Translations under genes and position numbers: made by a program
Assembly: GCF_039531105.1 (NCBI RefSeq)
Contig: NZ_BAAAPK010000001.1
Location: 2,232,001 to 2,296,000, forward strand
From: Microbacterium lacus
Lineage (GTDB): Bacteria > Actinomycetota > Actinomycetes > Actinomycetales > Microbacteriaceae
Direction: 5' to 3'
Length of the DNA stretch: 64,000 bases
Notes under the pieces: generated by a model
The model's database searches: none
What the model saw: the letters and a program-made list of their open reading frames with translations, nothing else
What the model was told of the DNA's origin: nothing
Shown: positions 42,362 to 51,268 of the stretch, piece by piece
How the letters are laid out: every line of letters starts with the position of its first letter
Position numbering within the stretch: the first letter of the stretch is position 1

Positions 42362-43198
42362 GTGAGCACGGTGAGCGGCCCTTCCGATGTGAGGTTCGTC
42401 ACTGATCCCGCGGCGCGGACCCGGCTCCGCTGGGAGATCGGGATCGTCCTGGCCGTCACCGTCGGACAGTCCGCGCTGTACTCCGTGCTCTCCCTCGTGC
42501 GCGCGTCGCTGCGCACGACCCCGATCGGGCAGCAGCAGACGCAGCTGAATCCGAATCGGGATGCCGAGATCCTGTGGAACGTCCTGTACCAGTTCCTGGG
42601 CGTGTTCTTCGGGCTCGCCCTCGTGGCGCTCGTCGTCTATCTCCTCTGGGAGCCCGGGCAGAACGCGCTGCGCCGCATCGGTCTGGACTTCTCCCGGTTC
42701 GGCGGTGACCTGGGGCGCGGCATCCTGCTCGCCGCCGCGATCGGCGTGCCGGGGCTGGGCCTGTACGCGATATCGCGGGTGCTGGGGTTGAATGTCGCGG
42801 TCGTCGCCTCGCCGCTGGACGCCGCGTGGTGGACGGTGCCGCTGCTCGTGCTCGCCGCGTTGCGCGCGGGGCTGACCGAAGAGGTCATCTTCATCGCGTA
42901 CCTGTTCGACCGGCTGCGGCGACTGGGCTGGTCCTGGTGGGCGATCATCTTGTCGACGGCCGCACTGCGCGGTGCCTATCACGCCTACCAGGGTGTCGGT
43001 GCGATCGTCGGCAATTTCGTCATGGGCCTGGTCTTCGGCTGGTGCTACCGGCGGTGGGGCCGTGTGATGCCCCTCGTGGTCGCCCACACGCTCCTGGACA
43101 TCGTCGCCTTCGTCGGCTACCCGCTCGCGGCAGGTCTCTGGCCCGACGTGTTCGCCCCCGCCCCGTCCCCGACCCCGTCCCCCTCGTCCTCGTCCTGA
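42362..43198 (+). CDS. CPBP-family intramembrane protein (Abi/CAAX protease-like)
   Basis: A 278-residue protein with seven or eight transmembrane helices. The CPBP motifs are present but altered: LRAGLTEEVIFIAYLFDRL has the EE pair while the usual Arg of EExxxR is Ala; then LRGAYHAYQG supplies the His and VVAHTLLDIVAFVGY the last His. It may be a weak protease, a prenylated-protein-type enzyme or a non-catalytic relative. The start is GTG at 42362, six bases after CAATCT; ATG 42344 and GTG 42371 are alternatives. A Pro/Ser tail ends the protein. A palindromic element follows the gene. Confidence 0.85.
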   Translation: MSTVSGPSDVRFVTDPAARTRLRWEIGIVLAVTVGQSALYSVLSLVRASLRTTPIGQQQTQLNPNRDAEILWNVLYQFLGVFFGLALVALVVYLLWEPGQNALRRIGLDFSRFGGDLGRGILLAAAIGVPGLGLYAISRVLGLNVAVVASPLDAAWWTVPLLVLAALRAGLTEEVIFIAYLFDRLRRLGWSWWAIILSTAALRGAYHAYQGVGAIVGNFVMGLVFGWCYRRWGRVMPLVVAHTLLDIVAFVGYPLAAGLWPDVFAPAPSPTPSPSSSS

Positions 43199-43216
43199 CC
43201 CCCTTCCCTTTTCCGC

Positions 43217-43283
43217 TGAGACGACAACTGCACGTCGAGAGTGCGGGTGAACACCACAGTCTCGACGTGCAGTTGTCGTCTCA
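43217..43283. repeat. 67-base palindromic element, copy 1
   Basis: Perfect 24-base arms at 43217-43240 (starting TGAGACGACAACTGCACG) and 43260-43283, with a 19-base loop. Related to the element at 44389, with which it brackets one gene. It could be a terminator hairpin, a REP-like repeat or part of a mobile unit. No T tract follows. Confidence 0.85.
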
Positions 43284-43387
43284 CGGCACGTGGGATCGGC
43301 TCCTGCACAGCTCTGTGCGAGGCGCGGTTGTCCACGGGCTGGCCGAAGCCGACTCTGTGAGGGCCACGATGACGCCACAGTGCGGGG

Positions 43388-44371
43388 ATGGTCCTCACAC
43401 TCGAAGCGGATGCCGGCCACCCCGTGCTCGCTCCTTCTCCGATCCCGCTCATCCGCTCGGCCGCGGTCGCCCACGCTGACCGCGAAGTGGCTGATGGTCG
43501 CCTCGTCCGCGTACGTCGCGGGGTGCTGACCCCCGCTTCGGCATGGTCGGCGCTTCCACCGTGGGAGAAGTACCGAGCGCGGGTGCATGCGACGGCGATG
43601 ACCCACCCGGACGCGGTCTTCTGTCTCGAGTCCGCCGCCGCGCTCCTGGGTGCGCCGATTTTCGGGCACCCCCGCGACGTGCATGTCCTCGACCTTCCGA
43701 ACGCGAATGCGCGGCTCTCGGGCGGATTACGGCATCACACCACGGCGCAGGACCGCAACATCGTCCGGATCGGAGGTCTGCTCGTGACGTCGCTGATCGA
43801 CACGACCGTCGACATCGCCCGTTCACGCCATCCCGCCGTCGCTCTGTCTGTCGCCGATGCGACACTTCGGCTAGACCCGACGGCATCCGTCGAAGTCCTC
43901 GTCGCCACGAACGAGAGCCGTCTCAGCAAGCGCGGTAGGCGGCTCGCACGCTGGCCGCTGCACCGAGCATCGCCATCAGCTGAGACGACGCTGGAGTCGA
44001 TCAGCCGCGGCGTCATCGAATGGCTCGGTTTCGACGAGCCGGTCCTGCAACGGGAATTCCGCACGGGCGACTTCCTCGACCGCTCGGACATGTGGTGGGA
44101 GCATGCGCGTGTCATCGGCGAGGCAGACGGCGAGCTGAAATACGACGGCCGTCTCCAGCCGGGTGCTGAGGCGATCCGCAAGGAGAAGGAACGGGATCGA
44201 CGCCTGCTCTGCCATGCGAGCCGCATCGTCCACTGGGGGTGGTCGGATGCCATCAGGGTCGATCCGCTCCGTAGCATCCTTCGGCGCGCCGGCTTGCCGC
44301 AGCGTCGGCCGGAATCGTCGCAGGAGCTGCACTCCCTCACCGCCCTCCTCGACGCGCGCTCACTCCGATGA
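43388..44371 (+). CDS. AbiEi-like / PD-(D/E)XK nuclease-like protein, palindrome-flanked
   Basis: A 327-residue protein I do not recognise with certainty. The first 90 residues (AVAHADREVADGRLVRVRRGVL and EKYRARVHATAMTHPDAVFCLESAAALLG) resemble the winged-helix start of AbiEi-type antitoxin and DUF559-like proteins common in Actinobacteria. The middle has IDTTVDIARSRHPAVALSVAD. Residues about 220-280 (DMWWEHARVIGEADGELKYDG, then EKERDRRLL) fit the D...E-x-D...K pattern of a Vsr/PD-(D/E)XK-like nuclease fold. No companion toxin gene is adjacent. The ATG at 43388 has GCGGGG upstream. It stands alone, bracketed by two homologous palindromes. Function not assigned. Confidence 0.7.
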   Translation: MVLTLEADAGHPVLAPSPIPLIRSAAVAHADREVADGRLVRVRRGVLTPASAWSALPPWEKYRARVHATAMTHPDAVFCLESAAALLGAPIFGHPRDVHVLDLPNANARLSGGLRHHTTAQDRNIVRIGGLLVTSLIDTTVDIARSRHPAVALSVADATLRLDPTASVEVLVATNESRLSKRGRRLARWPLHRASPSAETTLESISRGVIEWLGFDEPVLQREFRTGDFLDRSDMWWEHARVIGEADGELKYDGRLQPGAEAIRKEKERDRRLLCHASRIVHWGWSDAIRVDPLRSILRRAGLPQRRPESSQELHSLTALLDARSLR

Positions 44372-44388
44372 TCGCCCCGCCCTCACCG

Positions 44389-44455
44389 TGAAACGACAAC
44401 TGCACGTCGAAACCATGGGCTGAACCCACAGTTTCGACGTGCAGTTGTCGTCTCA
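44389..44455. repeat. 67-base palindromic element, copy 2
   Basis: Arms of 25 bases at 44389-44413 (starting TGAAACGACAACTGCACG) and 44431-44455, paired except for one G-T position, with a 17-base loop. The loop shares TGAAC and CCACA with copy 1. Lies between the nuclease-like gene and the convergent gcvP. Confidence 0.85.
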
Positions 44456-44472
44456 GCGAAGGGAGACGCGGG

Positions 44473-47397
44473 TCAGGCGAACGCCTCGATCGGCGGGCAC
44501 GCGCACACCAGGTTGCGGTCGCCGTACGCCTGATCGATGCGTCGCACCGGCGGCCAGTACTTCGTGCGCACGAGCGTGTGCACCGGGTACACGGCGAGCT
44601 CGCGCGAGTACGGGTGCGTCCACTCCCCCTCGATGACCGACGACGCGGTGTGGGGCGCGTTCACGAGCGGGTTGTCGGATGCCGGCCATTCACCGGCAGC
44701 GACCGCCTGAGCCTCGGCGCGGATCGCGATCATCGCCTCGATGAAGCGTTCGATCTCGCCGAGGTCCTCGGACTCCGTCGGCTCGACCATGAGGGTTCCG
44801 GCGACCGGGAACGACATGGTCGGAGCGTGGAAGCCGTAGTCGATCAGGCGCTTGGCGACATCGTCGACCGAGACGCCGGTCTCCTCCTTCAGGGGCCGCA
44901 GGTCGAGGATGCACTCGTGCGCGACGAGACCGCCTTCGCCGGTGTACAGCACCGGGTAGTGGTCCTTGAGCCGCACGGCGATGTAGTTCGCCGCGAGAAC
45001 AGCCGCCGCCGTCGCGTCGCGGAGTCCCTGTGATCCCATCATGCGCACGTACGCCCACGAGATCGGCAGGATGCCGGCCGATCCGTGCGGCGCACCCGAG
45101 ACCGCTCCACCGTCGAACACGTGCCCCCCGCTGTGCTCGGCGCGCTGCGAGAACGGGTGCCCGGGCAGATACGGCGCGAGGTGAGCCTTCGCGGCCACCG
45201 GTCCGACACCGGGCCCACCGCCGCCGTGCGGGATCGCGAACGTCTTGTGCAGGTTCAGGTGCGACACGTCGCCCCCGAGGTCGCCGAAGCGCGCGAAGCC
45301 GAGCAGCGCATTCAGGTTCGCGCCGTCGACGTAGACCTGCCCGCCGGCATCGTGGACGGCCTGGGTGATCTCCAGCACCTCGTGCTCGTAGACGCCGTGC
45401 GTGGACGGGTACGTGATCATGAGCGCCGCGAGCCGATCCGCGTGCAGCGCTATCTTCGCGCCGAGATCATCCAGATCGACGTTGCCCGCATCGTCGCACG
45501 CGACCACGACCACCTGCATGCCGGCCAGCACCGCCGAGGCGGCGTTCGTGCCGTGCGCGGAGGACGGGATCAGGCACACCGTGCGGTCGACGTCGCCGTT
45601 CGCCCGGTGGTAGCCGCGGATCGCGAGGAGCCCCGCGAGCTCTCCCTGGGAGCCCGCATTGGGCTGCAGCGACACCGCGTCGTACCCCGTGACCTCCGCG
45701 AGCCACGACTCGAGCTGCTCGATCATCGCGAGGTACCCGCGCACGTCCGCCTCCGGAGCGAAAGGGTGCACGCGGGAGAACTCCGGCCACGAAACGGCCG
45801 CCATCTCCGTGGCCGCATTCAGCTTCATGGTGCACGAGCCGAGCGGGATCATGCCGCGATCCAGCGCGTAGTCGCGGTCGGCCAGCTGCTTGAGGTAGCG
45901 CATCATCGCCGTCTCACTGCGGTGCACGTTGAACACCGGGTGAGTGAGGTAGTCCTCGCGACGGATGAGCTCCGCGGACACGCCTGCGAGAGCGGATGCC
46001 GCTTCCCACGGGACCGCGCGGTCGCCCTGCTCTCCGCCGCCGACGAACTCCGCCTCGGGAAGACCGAAGGCCCACGCCACCGCGGCGAGGTCTGCGGCGC
46101 TCGTGGTCTCGTCCACCGAGACCCCGACTGTCGCGTCGTCCGCCCAGAACAGCTGGTATCCGCGTTCGCGCGCGCGCTCGATCACGCGGCGGGCTGACCC
46201 CGGCACGTGCACGCGCAGCGTGTCGAAGAACGAATCGGATTCGAGCGTCAGCCCGTACGAGCGCAGCCGCTCGGCGAGCGCCTCCGCCTTCTGCGCCACA
46301 TCGGTCGCGATCGCGCGCAGCCCGTCAGGGCCGTGGTAGACGGCGTACATCGCCGCCATGACGGCCAGCAGCACTTGAGCGGTGCAGATGTTGGACGTCG
46401 CCTTCTCGCGGCGGATGTGCTGCTCGCGCGTCTGCAGCGACAGACGATACGCGGGGTGTCCAGCCGCGTCCTGCGAGACCCCGACGAGGCGTCCCGGCAG
46501 CTGACGCTCGAGCCCGGTGCGCACGGCCATGTAGCCGGCGTGCGGGCCGCCGAATCCGAGAGGGACGCCGAAACGCTGGGTGGTTCCGACGGCGACGTCG
46601 GCGCCGAGGGCACCGGGCGAGCGAAGGAGCGTGAGGGCGAGCAGGTCGGCGGCCATCACGACCAGGCCACCCTGCGTCTTGACGGCCGCAACGGTCTCGG
46701 ACGGGTCCCACACGCGCCCACTCGCGCCCGGGTACTGGATGAACGCGCCGAAGACGTCGAGATCAGCCGGGACGGCGGACTGCTCGAACGCGTGGAACCG
46801 GATGCTGATCCCGACCGCCTCCGCCCGGTGCTGCAGGAGCGCCTTGGTCTGCGGGAGCGCGTCGGCGTCGACCAGGAAGACGTCCGATGCCGACTTCGAG
46901 GCCCGCCGGGCCACGAGCATGCCCTCCACGACCGCCGTCGACTCGTCGAGCATCGATGCGTTCGCCGTCGCGAGACCGGTGAGGTCGGTCACCATCGTCT
47001 GGAAGTTGATGAGCGCTTCCAGGCGTCCCTGCGAGATCTCCGGCTGGTACGGCGTGTACGCGGTGTACCAGGACGGATTCTCCAGGACGTTGCGTGCGAT
47101 CACGGACGGCGTGAACGTGTCGTAGTAGCCGAGCCCGATCATGGGTCGTGCGACCCGGTTCTGCGCGGCGAGTTCGCGCAGCTCTGCGAGCGCCTCCGCT
47201 TCGGTGGCGGCGGCCGGGATCGAGCTCGTGGATCGGGGGTGCACGTGGATGGATGCCGGCACCGCGGTCTGCACGAGGGCGTCGACACTGTCGTACCCCA
47301 CCGCGTTCAGCATGAGTGCCTGCGCCGCGGCATCCGTCCCGATGTGACGCCGGACGAAGTCGCCGGGGCGACCGGGCGCGTCGAGGGCGGTGCTCAC
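44473..47397 (-). CDS. gcvP: Glycine dehydrogenase (decarboxylating), P protein
   Basis: A 974-residue PLP enzyme, the single-chain form of the glycine cleavage P protein. It decarboxylates glycine and passes the aminomethyl group to lipoyl-GcvH. Motifs include FVRRHIGTD at the start, [18 protein letters not shown], and the PLP lysine in [20 protein letters not shown]. The last part has CVCACPP-like sequence before the end ([12 protein letters not shown]). GTG at 47397 overlaps the gcvH stop (GTGA). It is the third gene of the gcvT-gcvH-gcvP operon under the glycine riboswitch. Confidence 0.97.
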   Translation of the reverse strand: MSTALDAPGRPGDFVRRHIGTDAAAQALMLNAVGYDSVDALVQTAVPASIHVHPRSTSSIPAAATEAEALAELRELAAQNRVARPMIGLGYYDTFTPSVIARNVLENPSWYTAYTPYQPEISQGRLEALINFQTMVTDLTGLATANASMLDESTAVVEGMLVARRASKSASDVFLVDADALPQTKALLQHRAEAVGISIRFHAFEQSAVPADLDVFGAFIQYPGASGRVWDPSETVAAVKTQGGLVVMAADLLALTLLRSPGALGADVAVGTTQRFGVPLGFGGPHAGYMAVRTGLERQLPGRLVGVSQDAAGHPAYRLSLQTREQHIRREKATSNICTAQVLLAVMAAMYAVYHGPDGLRAIATDVAQKAEALAERLRSYGLTLESDSFFDTLRVHVPGSARRVIERARERGYQLFWADDATVGVSVDETTSAADLAAVAWAFGLPEAEFVGGGEQGDRAVPWEAASALAGVSAELIRREDYLTHPVFNVHRSETAMMRYLKQLADRDYALDRGMIPLGSCTMKLNAATEMAAVSWPEFSRVHPFAPEADVRGYLAMIEQLESWLAEVTGYDAVSLQPNAGSQGELAGLLAIRGYHRANGDVDRTVCLIPSSAHGTNAASAVLAGMQVVVVACDDAGNVDLDDLGAKIALHADRLAALMITYPSTHGVYEHEVLEITQAVHDAGGQVYVDGANLNALLGFARFGDLGGDVSHLNLHKTFAIPHGGGGPGVGPVAAKAHLAPYLPGHPFSQRAEHSGGHVFDGGAVSGAPHGSAGILPISWAYVRMMGSQGLRDATAAAVLAANYIAVRLKDHYPVLYTGEGGLVAHECILDLRPLKEETGVSVDDVAKRLIDYGFHAPTMSFPVAGTLMVEPTESEDLGEIERFIEAMIAIRAEAQAVAAGEWPASDNPLVNAPHTASSVIEGEWTHPYSRELAVYPVHTLVRTKYWPPVRRIDQAYGDRNLVCACPPIEAFA

Positions 47398-47777
47398 TCC
47401 TGCCCGCCCGTGAGCGCGACGTAGGCTTCGCGGTCGAGCAGTTCCGCCGGGGCCGAGGCGTCGACGCGGATCTTCACGAGCCAGCCCTCACCGAAAGGGT
47501 CGCTGTTGACCAGCGACGGGTCGTCCACCGCCGCGTCGTTCACGGCGACGACGTCGCCGGTCAGCGGCGCATAGAGCTCACCGACCGACTTCGTGGACTC
47601 GATCTCTCCGACGACCTGACCGGCGGACACACCGGTGTCGACCCCGGGGAGCTCGACGAAGACGACATCGCCGAGTTTGTCGGCGGCGTAGTCCGTGATG
47701 CCGACGGTCGCGACGTCGCCGTCCAGTGCGATCCACTCGTGCTCGGCGGTGTACTTCAGTGCGTTGAGATCGGTCAT
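47394..47777 (-). CDS. gcvH: Glycine cleavage system H protein
   Basis: A 127-residue lipoyl carrier protein. The lipoyl lysine is in [19 protein letters not shown], flanked by the usual [20 protein letters not shown] and the C-terminal GEGWLVKI. It shuttles the aminomethyl group between the P, T and L proteins. ATG at 47777 overlaps the gcvT stop (ATGA) and has GAGGAAC upstream, and its own stop overlaps gcvP, so the three are translated together. Confidence 0.96.
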   Translation of the reverse strand: MTDLNALKYTAEHEWIALDGDVATVGITDYAADKLGDVVFVELPGVDTGVSAGQVVGEIESTKSVGELYAPLTGDVVAVNDAAVDDPSLVNSDPFGEGWLVKIRVDASAPAELLDREAYVALTGGQE

Positions 47778-48883
47778 GATGCGTTCCTCTTGTAGAAGGG
47801 CAGGGTGGTGACGGTCGCCGGGATCCGCGTCCCGCGCACGTCGATGAACAGCTGCGTACCGGGGGTGCTCACGGACTGCGGGACGAATGCCATCGCGATC
47901 GGGTGGCCGAGCGTCGGGCTGAGCGCCCCGCTCGTGATCTCGCCGACCGGAGCGTCGGCATCCGTGACGGCATAGCCCGCGCGTCCCGCTCGCTTGCCCT
48001 CCGAGACGAGGCCCACGAGCACCGGTGCGTCGGGAACCACGACGACACCGAGGCCGGCGGCGCCGACGAAGTCCTCTTTGTCGAGCGCGACGGCACGGCC
48101 GAGGCCGGCTTGCGCGGGCACGATGTCGCGCGACAGCTCGTGACCGTACAGGGGCATCCCGGCCTCCAGCCGGAGGGTGTCGCGCGCGGCGAGACCGGCA
48201 GGAACCAGACCGTGCGCCGCGCCCACCCTCAGCAGGGCGTCCCACAGCCGCTCCGCGCGATCGTTCGGGATCAGCAGTTCGTAGCCGTCCTCACCGGTGT
48301 AGCCGGTCCGCGCGATCAGCATCGGGGCGCCCTCGAACGTCGCCGTGACCGCCGCGTAGTACTTCAGCTCATCGAGCGGATGCGCGAGCTCGGTCACCGC
48401 GACCTCGTCGAGCACGGCTCGGGCGTTCGGGCCCTGCACCGCGATGAGTGCGTAGGCGTCGGTCTGGTCGTCCACGCGCACATCACGGCCCGCCGCGCGC
48501 TCGGCGAGGGCGGTCGCGACCGGCTCGCGGTTGCCGGCATTCGCCACGACCAGGAAGCGATCCTCCGCGAGACGGTAGACGATCACGTCGTCGATGATGC
48601 CGCCGCCCGGTTCGAGGACGAGGGAGTACTTCGCTTTGCCGACGGGCATCGTCGAGAGGCGGCCGGCGAGCGCGTAATCGAGATACTCGCCCGCCGCAGG
48701 TCCGTCGACGAAGAACTCGGCCATGTGCGAGATGTCGAAAAGGCCCGCCGCGGTCCGCACCGCGTGGTGCTCGGCGAGATCCGAGCTGTAGCGGACCGGC
48801 ATGGCCCACCCGCCGAAGTCGGTGAACGACGCACCGAGGCTCTCGTGTCGTTCACGCAGGACGGTGTATCGAGGCTGGGTCAT
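47774..48883 (-). CDS. gcvT: Glycine cleavage system T protein (aminomethyltransferase)
   Basis: A 369-residue tetrahydrofolate-dependent enzyme that releases ammonia and makes methylene-THF from the H-bound intermediate. Motifs seen are [49 protein letters not shown], and [21 protein letters not shown] at 48883 has GGGGGAAC upstream. It is the first gene after the riboswitch. The L protein (lipoamide dehydrogenase) is not in the window. Confidence 0.96.
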   Translation of the reverse strand: MTQPRYTVLRERHESLGASFTDFGGWAMPVRYSSDLAEHHAVRTAAGLFDISHMAEFFVDGPAAGEYLDYALAGRLSTMPVGKAKYSLVLEPGGGIIDDVIVYRLAEDRFLVVANAGNREPVATALAERAAGRDVRVDDQTDAYALIAVQGPNARAVLDEVAVTELAHPLDELKYYAAVTATFEGAPMLIARTGYTGEDGYELLIPNDRAERLWDALLRVGAAHGLVPAGLAARDTLRLEAGMPLYGHELSRDIVPAQAGLGRAVALDKEDFVGAAGLGVVVVPDAPVLVGLVSEGKRAGRAGYAVTDADAPVGEITSGALSPTLGHPIAMAFVPQSVSTPGTQLFIDVRGTRIPATVTTLPFYKRNAS

Positions 48884-48930
48884 GAGTTCCCCCGGTCGCA
48901 GGCGGGCAGGCGCCGGACGGCACCTGTGAA

Positions 48931-49130
48931 CTCCCCCTCTGTCATGGGCCTGAGAGTTTCATCGCGGCATCCGAAGACGAACGGATGCGGGACTTTCACC
49001 GTCGGCGGATCCGCGAGGATCGCTTTCCAGAGTGGCCGAACCAGGACGGTACGCGTGACCTGAGAGATTGGCGGGGAGGCTTGCTCCTTCGGTGCCCGAC
49101 AAGGATCTGTCGAGGCTCTCCCGCCCGGGT
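48931..49130 (-). promoter_or_regulatory. Tandem glycine riboswitch controlling gcvTHP
   Basis: On the minus strand, two glycine aptamers are recognisable. The first (about 49130-49059) has GGGAGAG, the conserved CACCGAAGGAGCAA and AATCTCTCAGG. The second (about 49035-48945) has CTGGAAAG, GGTGAAAGTCC and AACTCTCAGG, followed by the ACAGAGGGGGAG tail. The pair fills the 318-base space between marP-like and gcvT together with the promoter region. It should switch on gcv expression when glycine is high. In the second aptamer the core is less conserved. Confidence 0.9.
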
Positions 49131-49201
49131 TGTGTGGCCGGTATTGACTTGCCCTGTCAGCATAGCGCCCGAGCCCCCTCCGACACGCGGGGGTTGCGGC
49201 C

Positions 49202-50377
49202 TCAGCTCGTGCAGCGCCCCGTGGAGACGGCGTCCGTCCAGCCCTCTGCACCGGCGAGCACCGGCTGCAGCTCGGTCGTGGTCATCGCGTAGCCGCGCTC
49301 CGGATCGTTCTCCGCACGGGCGAACACCACGCCGGCCACCTCGCCGGCCGCGGTCAGCAGCGGTCCACCCGAGTTGCCCGGGACGATCTCGGCGGCGAGG
49401 CCGTAGATCTCGCGCAGTGCCTGCGAATCGCGGTAGATGTCGGGCACGAGGACCGCGCCGCTGGAGAGCACCTCGGCGTTTCCCGCTTCGAAGGGGCCAC
49501 CCCAGGGGTACCCCTGCACGACGGCGGCCGTGCCGGGTCCGAGCGGCGTCACGACCGGGAGGGGTCGCGCATCCAGTCCGTCGACGGCGACGACGGCGAG
49601 GTCGTCGATCGGATCGAAGTAGACGATGCGTCCCTCGAGCGCCGTGCGGCCCGGCAGCTCGACGAGAGCCGTGCTCATCCCCGCCACGACATGGGCGTTC
49701 GTCACGATGCGGTCGGGAGTCACCGCGAAGCCGGAGCCGGTCGCACTCATGCCGCACGCCGCAGCGACACCCGAGACCCGCGCGACGGACTGCGCCGCTT
49801 CGGCGAGAACGGGGTCGTCCAGCGCGACCGGAGGGGCCGTCGGCTGGACATCCAGGTCCAGCAGTTCGCCGAGCATCGGCAGCGCGTCGTCCACGACGGC
49901 CGAGCGCGCCTGCGCGAGCGCCTCGGCGACGGGGCGCGGCGTGAGGTCCTCGATCGTGCGGAGCACTTGGGACGACGCGAGCGCGGAGGTGACGCCTGGT
50001 GTCCCCGTCCCTCCGATGCTCGCACTCACCATCGTCAGGGCCAGGGCCGCCGCGACGACCGAGAGGGCTCCGCCGAGGATGCGGTCGATCACGCGCAGCG
50101 GCGCGCTGCGGTCCACGCCCCGGCGGATCGCGCCACCCGCAAGGCCACCCGCGAAGGAGAGACCCACGACGAGCAGGATCACGAGAGCGACGACGGCCAC
50201 GACGCGCGTGTCCGGCCACGGCCAGACGTCGTTCACGATCGGGGCGAGCCAATACGCCGCGAGCCCGCCGAGCACGAGGCCGATGAGGGTGCCGAGGCTC
50301 GCGAACATTCCGCGCTGCAGCCCGATCACGAGAGCGACGATCAGCAGGGCGATCGCGATGATGTCGATGATCAGCAT
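49202..50377 (-). CDS. MarP-type membrane serine protease (CvpA/colicin V production domain plus trypsin domain)
   Basis: A 391-residue protein. Four transmembrane helices in a CvpA-like region (about residues 4-20, 28-46, 60-80, 100-120) precede a periplasmic chymotrypsin-fold protease. The triad is visible: His in VTNAHVV, Asp in DPIDDLAVVAV and Ser in VPGNSGGPLL. Cys residues at SGVAAACGMS and in the last five residues (GRCTS) could form the regulatory disulfide known in mycobacterial MarP (Rv3671c). MarP protects against acid and oxidative stress by cleaving a cell-wall hydrolase; the same role here is inferred. ATG at 50377. Confidence 0.92.
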   Translation of the reverse strand: MLIIDIIAIALLIVALVIGLQRGMFASLGTLIGLVLGGLAAYWLAPIVNDVWPWPDTRVVAVVALVILLVVGLSFAGGLAGGAIRRGVDRSAPLRVIDRILGGALSVVAAALALTMVSASIGGTGTPGVTSALASSQVLRTIEDLTPRPVAEALAQARSAVVDDALPMLGELLDLDVQPTAPPVALDDPVLAEAAQSVARVSGVAAACGMSATGSGFAVTPDRIVTNAHVVAGMSTALVELPGRTALEGRIVYFDPIDDLAVVAVDGLDARPLPVVTPLGPGTAAVVQGYPWGGPFEAGNAEVLSSGAVLVPDIYRDSQALREIYGLAAEIVPGNSGGPLLTAAGEVAGVVFARAENDPERGYAMTTTELQPVLAGAEGWTDAVSTGRCTS

Positions 50378-50456
50378 CCCTCCCCCTCCCGTGATCCGCG
50401 CACACCGGTGGTTCAGCGTACGGGCGGCGGCTATGCGCGAGCCGAAGACGCGCCAT

Positions 50457-50486
50457 TTGCCCTTCGAGTCAGAGTGACACTAAGAT
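50457..50486 (+). promoter_or_regulatory. nad operon promoter (TTGCCC, 18-base spacer, TAAGAT) with an AGTGACACT palindrome
   Basis: TTGCCC at 50457-50462 and TAAGAT at 50481-50486 are 18 bases apart. AGTGACACT at 50473-50481 is a near-perfect inverted repeat overlapping the -10, a good place for an NrtR-type operator. The GGAGGT ribosome site follows at 50494-50499. Confidence 0.5.
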
Positions 50487-50509
50487 CGCATCCGGAGGTA
50501 ATGGTCACC

Positions 50510-51241
50510 ATGACACGAACAGTCGTCCTCGCTGCGCCGTCCGAGCAGAGCAGCGACGTGACGCGTGTCGCCGTGTCGACCGTGATCTTCACGCTCCGCC
50601 GCGATCCCGCACAGGAGAATCCCGTCATCGCCCTCCCGCTCGTTCGGCGCACGCGTGATCCTTACGAGGGCCTGTGGGCCCTCCCGGGTGGATGGCTCGA
50701 CCAGGACGAGAGCCTGGACGACGCCGCCGCACGGACGCTCGCCGAGACGACCGGCATCGCCCCCAGCTACCTCGAGCAGCTCTACGCGTTCGGCGCGGTC
50801 GACCGCTCCCCCACGCGCGTGATCTCAATCGTCTATTGGGCGCTGGTGCGTCCCGACGAGATCCCCTCGCACGAGGCCGTCCCCGCGTACGACGCCGAGA
50901 ACGTGACCTGGGTGGATGCCGCGCACCTGCCCCCGCTCGCGTTCGACCACACCGAGATCGTCGACTACGCGCTGTGGCGCCTGCGCAACAAGGCGGGATA
51001 CAGCCGGATCGCGCACGGCCTCCTACCGGACGAGTTCACGCTCGCGGAGCTCCGCGAGGTGTACGAGTCCATCCTCGGCCGCCGACTGGACCCGGCGAAC
51101 TTCCGCCGTCAGGTCGACAACTCCGAGACCCTGATCCCGACCGACCGCTTCCGCACGGGCAGCCACCGACCGGCTCGGCTGTACCGCTACAACCAGGACG
51201 TCGAGCTCGCCGACCGCGGCCCCCTCATCGCCCGCCCCTGA
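50510..51241 (+). CDS. NrtR-like Nudix transcriptional regulator of NAD synthesis
   Basis: A 243-residue protein with an N-terminal Nudix domain and a C-terminal winged helix. The Nudix box reads GWLDQDESLDDAAARTLAETTGI; the catalytic Glu of RExxEE is Thr and the EE pair is ET, so hydrolase activity is probably lost, as in NrtR regulators that bind ADP-ribose. The C-terminal part (GYSRIAHGLLPDEFTLAELR, then LDPANFRRQV) is the NrtR winged helix. It is the first gene of the nadA-nadB-nadC-desulfurase operon. ATG at 50510 lies 10 bases after GGAGGT; ATG 50501 is too close to it. Expected to repress the operon. Confidence 0.87.
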   Translation: MTRTVVLAAPSEQSSDVTRVAVSTVIFTLRRDPAQENPVIALPLVRRTRDPYEGLWALPGGWLDQDESLDDAAARTLAETTGIAPSYLEQLYAFGAVDRSPTRVISIVYWALVRPDEIPSHEAVPAYDAENVTWVDAAHLPPLAFDHTEIVDYALWRLRNKAGYSRIAHGLLPDEFTLAELREVYESILGRRLDPANFRRQVDNSETLIPTDRFRTGSHRPARLYRYNQDVELADRGPLIARP

Positions 51242-51268
51242 ACCCGCCCAGATCGAATCGAGTCCGCC

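Noticed and set aside
43217..44455. Two repeats as a minimal CRISPR
   Set aside because: Only two copies, more than 1 kb apart, each a hairpin with a gene between them, and no cas gene.
43217..44455. Transposon with terminal inverted repeats
   Set aside because: Each repeat is itself a full palindrome; I could not find flanking target duplications or a recognisable transposase. Left as an open question in the findings.
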